Source: Gammaproteobacteria bacterium (GTDB lineage: Bacteria > Pseudomonadota > Gammaproteobacteria > UBA9214). From it: a DNA stretch of 7,420 bases. Positions 6,740-7,420 of this stretch are shown here, one piece after another. The translations under genes were made by a program, and so were the position numbers. Under the pieces are notes generated by a model, which worked only from the letters and a program-made list of their open reading frames with translations, was not told the origin of the DNA and made no database searches. The stretch spans positions 1-7,420 of the forward strand of contig JAHKKL010000073.1 of NCBI GenBank assembly GCA_020027635.1, given 5' to 3'. Position 1 is the stretch's first letter. Every line of letters begins with the position of its first letter.

Positions 6740-6861
6740 GGGTATCGGCAACTGGATTACGACAGAAATCAGCGCGTGGAAATCACCCTGCGAGCGGGCC
6801 GGGTGAGGCGCGTTGGGTGCGGGAATCAGTCAGCGGCCAGATCCGCCCCATGTCGCCGCAT

Positions 6862-7420
6862 TCAGGCCTCGGCCACCGCTTCGGACACGGCCGGTGCCGG
6901 CTGACCTGTCAGCATCCGCAGCAGACTCACGATTCTGTCGCGCATCTCCCGCCGATCGATGATCATGTCGATCGCGCCATGTTCGAGCAGAAACTCACTG
7001 CGCTGAAACCCCTCGGGCAGGGTCTCCCGCACGGTCTGCTCGATAACGCGCGGTCCGGCGAAGCCGATCAGCGCCTTGGGTTCGGCGATATTGACGTCGC
7101 CCAGCATAGCGAAGCTGGCCGAAACCCCGCCCATGGTTGGATCCGTCAGCACGGAGATATAGGGTATGCCCGCCGCCGCCAACCGCGTCAATGCCGCACT
7201 GGTCTTCGCCATCTGCATGAGGGAAAACAGGGCCTCCTGCATGCGGGCGCCGCCGCTGGCCGAGAAACAGACAAAGGGAACTTTATGTTCGAGACTGGCG
7301 TTGACGGCGCGCACAAGACGTTCGCCCACGACCGCGCCCATGGAACCGCCCATGAACCGGAACTCGAAGGCGGCGGCCACCATCGGCAACCCCTCCACCG
7401 TGCCTCGCATCGCCACCAGA
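6862..7420 (-). CDS. accD: Acetyl-CoA carboxylase carboxyltransferase subunit beta (AccD), 5' end missing
   Basis: The C-terminal 185 residues are present; the N-terminal part, including the zinc-finger domain, lies beyond the right edge. AccD pairs with AccA to move the carboxyl group from carboxybiotin to acetyl-CoA, making malonyl-CoA for fatty-acid synthesis. The visible crotonase-fold segment follows E. coli AccD closely: VAAAFEFRFMGGSMG, CFSASGGARMQEA, SLMQMAKTSAAL, LTDPTMGGVSASFAMLGD and GFAGPRVIEQTVRETLP, with glycine-rich oxyanion-hole sequence around SGGARM. It ends in an Ala/Glu-rich tail (AVSEAVAEA) that is short compared with the E. coli tail, as in many relatives. The stop is TGA at 6864-6862. 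The reading frame enters from the right edge, so any apparent start inside the window (such as the GTG at 7416) is internal. accD-folC-dedD is a conserved gammaproteobacterial order. Confidence 0.97.
   Translation of the reverse strand, partial: LVAMRGTVEGLPMVAAAFEFRFMGGSMGAVVGERLVRAVNASLEHKVPFVCFSASGGARMQEALFSLMQMAKTSAALTRLAAAGIPYISVLTDPTMGGVSASFAMLGDVNIAEPKALIGFAGPRVIEQTVRETLPEGFQRSEFLLEHGAIDMIIDRREMRDRIVSLLRMLTGQPAPAVSEAVAEA

Overview
This window is a chromosomal housekeeping segment. Every convincing gene lies on the minus strand, so transcription runs from high to low coordinates. Base composition is clearly GC-rich. The order accD - folC - dedD - cvpA - purF - metZ is the same as the one I recall from Pseudomonas (the PA3112-PA3107 block). 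Together with O-succinylhomoserine sulfhydrylase as the sulfhydrylation enzyme, this points to a non-enteric gammaproteobacterium. Genus cannot be set from this sequence.

Layout in transcription order: the C-terminal part of accD (7420-6862, cut by the right edge); folC (about 6739-5474); a DedD-type SPOR protein (5422-4784); cvpA (4656-4165), with a possible extended -10 promoter just upstream; and purF (4129-2618). About 110 bases after purF is a strong intrinsic terminator (2510-2478). Behind it is a small tandem-repeat array (2351-2474) built on the octamer CATCCCTG/CAGGGATG. Next come metZ (2265-1072), a possible 16-codon ORF (1064-1014), and the first 319 residues of a MOFRL-family glycerate 2-kinase-like protein (958-1, cut by the left edge).

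The genes cover fatty-acid precursor supply (AccD), folate polyglutamation (FolC), septal peptidoglycan binding (DedD), a membrane protein usually linked to purF (CvpA), the first committed step of purine synthesis (PurF) and methionine synthesis (MetZ). FolC, PurF and MetZ are linked through one-carbon metabolism: folates carry formyl groups for purines and the methyl group for methionine. The terminator suggests metZ and the kinase form a separate unit, but no metZ promoter is convincing.

I see no new multi-gene system, phage, insertion sequence, CRISPR array, tRNA or rRNA. The most unusual structure is the 50-bp repeat array between purF and metZ, and an 11-bp inverted repeat inside folC that shares its 10-base core. 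The long plus-strand ORFs are mirror frames of the genes.
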